Shown here in pieces: positions 42,117 to 42,816 of a DNA stretch of 42,816 bases. A program made the position numbers and the translations under genes. The notes under the pieces were generated by a model. It made no database searches. It saw nothing but the letters and a program-made list of their open reading frames with translations, and was not told the DNA's origin. This DNA is from Nostoc favosum CHAB5714. Lineage in GTDB: Bacteria; Cyanobacteriota; Cyanobacteriia; Cyanobacteriales; Nostocaceae. Each line of letters opens with the position of its first letter. The first letter of the stretch is position 1. The stretch is from contig NZ_JAIVFQ010000040.1 in NCBI RefSeq assembly GCF_020829495.1, positions 20,231 through 63,046 on the forward strand, read 5' to 3'.

Positions 42117-42816
42117 GGGGAGCATCCCAGTTTTTGCAAAGAGCGCGAAAATCAGTCAGGATAAGTATGATGAGTGTATTTATCTACCGATGACTCCCGA
42201 ACAAAAGCAAGCACTTCAAGAACATATTCAGGCGATCGCTAAAATATTGTACGAAGACACGACACCAGAAAGACTAACCACCCTTGCAGGAATTGAAGAA
42301 GCAGTACGCAGTCAAATGCAGAAGCACGTAATGCCAGAAGTAGGGGTTTTTTTATCGAAACGGTTACGGACACAAAAGCAGGGTATAAACGACGACTAAA
42401 AAGTATTTTGGGAGAATTGCCAATCACAAGTAAGCAAGCGCAGCAATTGGAAGTCGCTGCGAGAAATCAACTGAGTCCGTATCTGGAAATTTGCTGTCTG
42501 CGCGTGAGTGCCAATGTTAGCTATGAAGATGCGGCAGCAGATATCGAGTATTTTACAGGAGTACAAGTTTCCCGTAGCAGTCAACAGAGATTGGTGCATC
42601 GTCAAAACAATGAAAAAGCCGACACAAGAAGACACAGTTGAAGAATTAAGCGTTGATGGTGGAAACATTCGTGTTCGCACTACTGAAGGTGAAATATGCG
42701 CTTGGCTTGGCTACAAAGCAATTAGCTTACATCACAATGGAATGGTTGGAACGTCCTTTCAAGATAATCAGGTTGTAATTGATTGGGTGAATCATCAACC
42801 ACTGGCTAGCACAGTT
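42117..42816 (+). mobile_element. ISKra4-type insertion sequence, left end, runs off the window
   Basis: The left terminus appears to be GGGGAGCATCCCAGTTTTTG, immediately after the truncated TVP38 fragment. It carries the transposase reading frames to the end of the window; the right end is not visible, so no target duplication can be checked. Confidence 0.65.
42190..42816 (+). pseudogene. ISKra4 family transposase, split over frames (partial)
   Basis: From ATG 42190 (MTPEQKQALQEHIQAIAKIL) it reads LAGIEEAVRSQMQKHVMPEV, then leaves frame at a T7 run. Homology continues one base back: FIETVTDTKAGYKRRLKSIL, GELPITSKQAQQLEVAARNQ, LSPYLEICCLRVSANVSYED, RLVHRQN. A second shift near the A5 run at 42613-42617 leads to EELSVDGGNIRVRTTEGEIC up to the end. 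The first break sits on the canonical slippery heptamer T TTT TTA (42348-42354), so it may be programmed. The second needs +1 and looks like an inactivating extra A. ISKra4 transposases are DDE-type; SVDGG carries the first Asp. Confidence 0.8.

Noticed and set aside
1..42816. CRISPR arrays and tRNA or rRNA genes
   Set aside because: The tandem arrays have no unique spacers, and I saw no tRNA cloverleaf or rRNA sequence.

Overview
The window reads as chromosomal DNA of a filamentous, heterocyst-forming type cyanobacterium (Nostoc/Anabaena/Calothrix group). Signs are very frequent GCGATCGC (HIP1) octamers, heptanucleotide tandem repeats (GAGTTAG, TGGGCAT, CAACAGT types), an intein-bearing dnaX, flavodoxin, a BchH/ChlH-type chelatase subunit, a probable cyanobacterial glucolipid synthase and a probable EbsA-like pilus protein. 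Genes lie singly or in pairs, with long intergenic stretches filled by small inverted-repeat elements.

Layout. 1-8.2 kb: a DHRS1-like SDR oxidoreductase and a 2226-residue soluble hybrid histidine kinase with about 13 poly-HAMP units, GAF, HisKA/HATPase and three receivers. 8.4-11.2 kb: small mobile elements around a Uma2-type protein and an unrecognised 146-residue protein. 11.2-15.5 kb: HicBA toxin-antitoxin and a BchH-type Mg-chelatase H paralogue. 15.5-20.8 kb: an amidase with two peptidoglycan-binding domains, remnants of an ABC ATPase and an AAA-like protein, a DUF433/DUF5615 pair, an alpha/beta-hydrolase lacking its nucleophile, flavodoxin and a small secreted protein. 21.2-29.1 kb: a sugar nucleotidyltransferase/mutase fusion, then a two-gene unit made of a TPR-CHAT protease-like protein and a short protein sharing its N-terminal module. 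29.5-34.7 kb: dnaX with a mini-intein, a GT2 glucolipid synthase (probably mgdA), a radical-SAM-like remnant and an ebsA-like gene. 34.8-36.5 kb: an antitoxin whose Doc toxin is cut off by a hairpin element, and a second DUF433/DUF5615 pair. 36.7-42.8 kb: a membrane GTPase, a second hybrid histidine kinase, a TVP38-family membrane protein, the 3' stump of its tandem paralogue, and an ISKra4-type insertion sequence running off the end.

Two themes stand out. First, repeat traffic: at least five families of small inverted-repeat elements are visible, several with exact 9-10 bp flanking target duplications. The same repeat sequences also sit in frame inside at least five proteins (histidine kinase linker, BchH twice, DnaX intein, TVP38 N-terminus, MgdA C-terminus). 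Second, protein systems worth testing: the CHAT/partner pair shares a cationic amphipathic N-terminus, a helical module and a repeated GEQLWEYD motif; the giant poly-HAMP kinase; and several degenerate-active-site enzymes. Functional calls rest on recognising motifs by eye; no database search was run.
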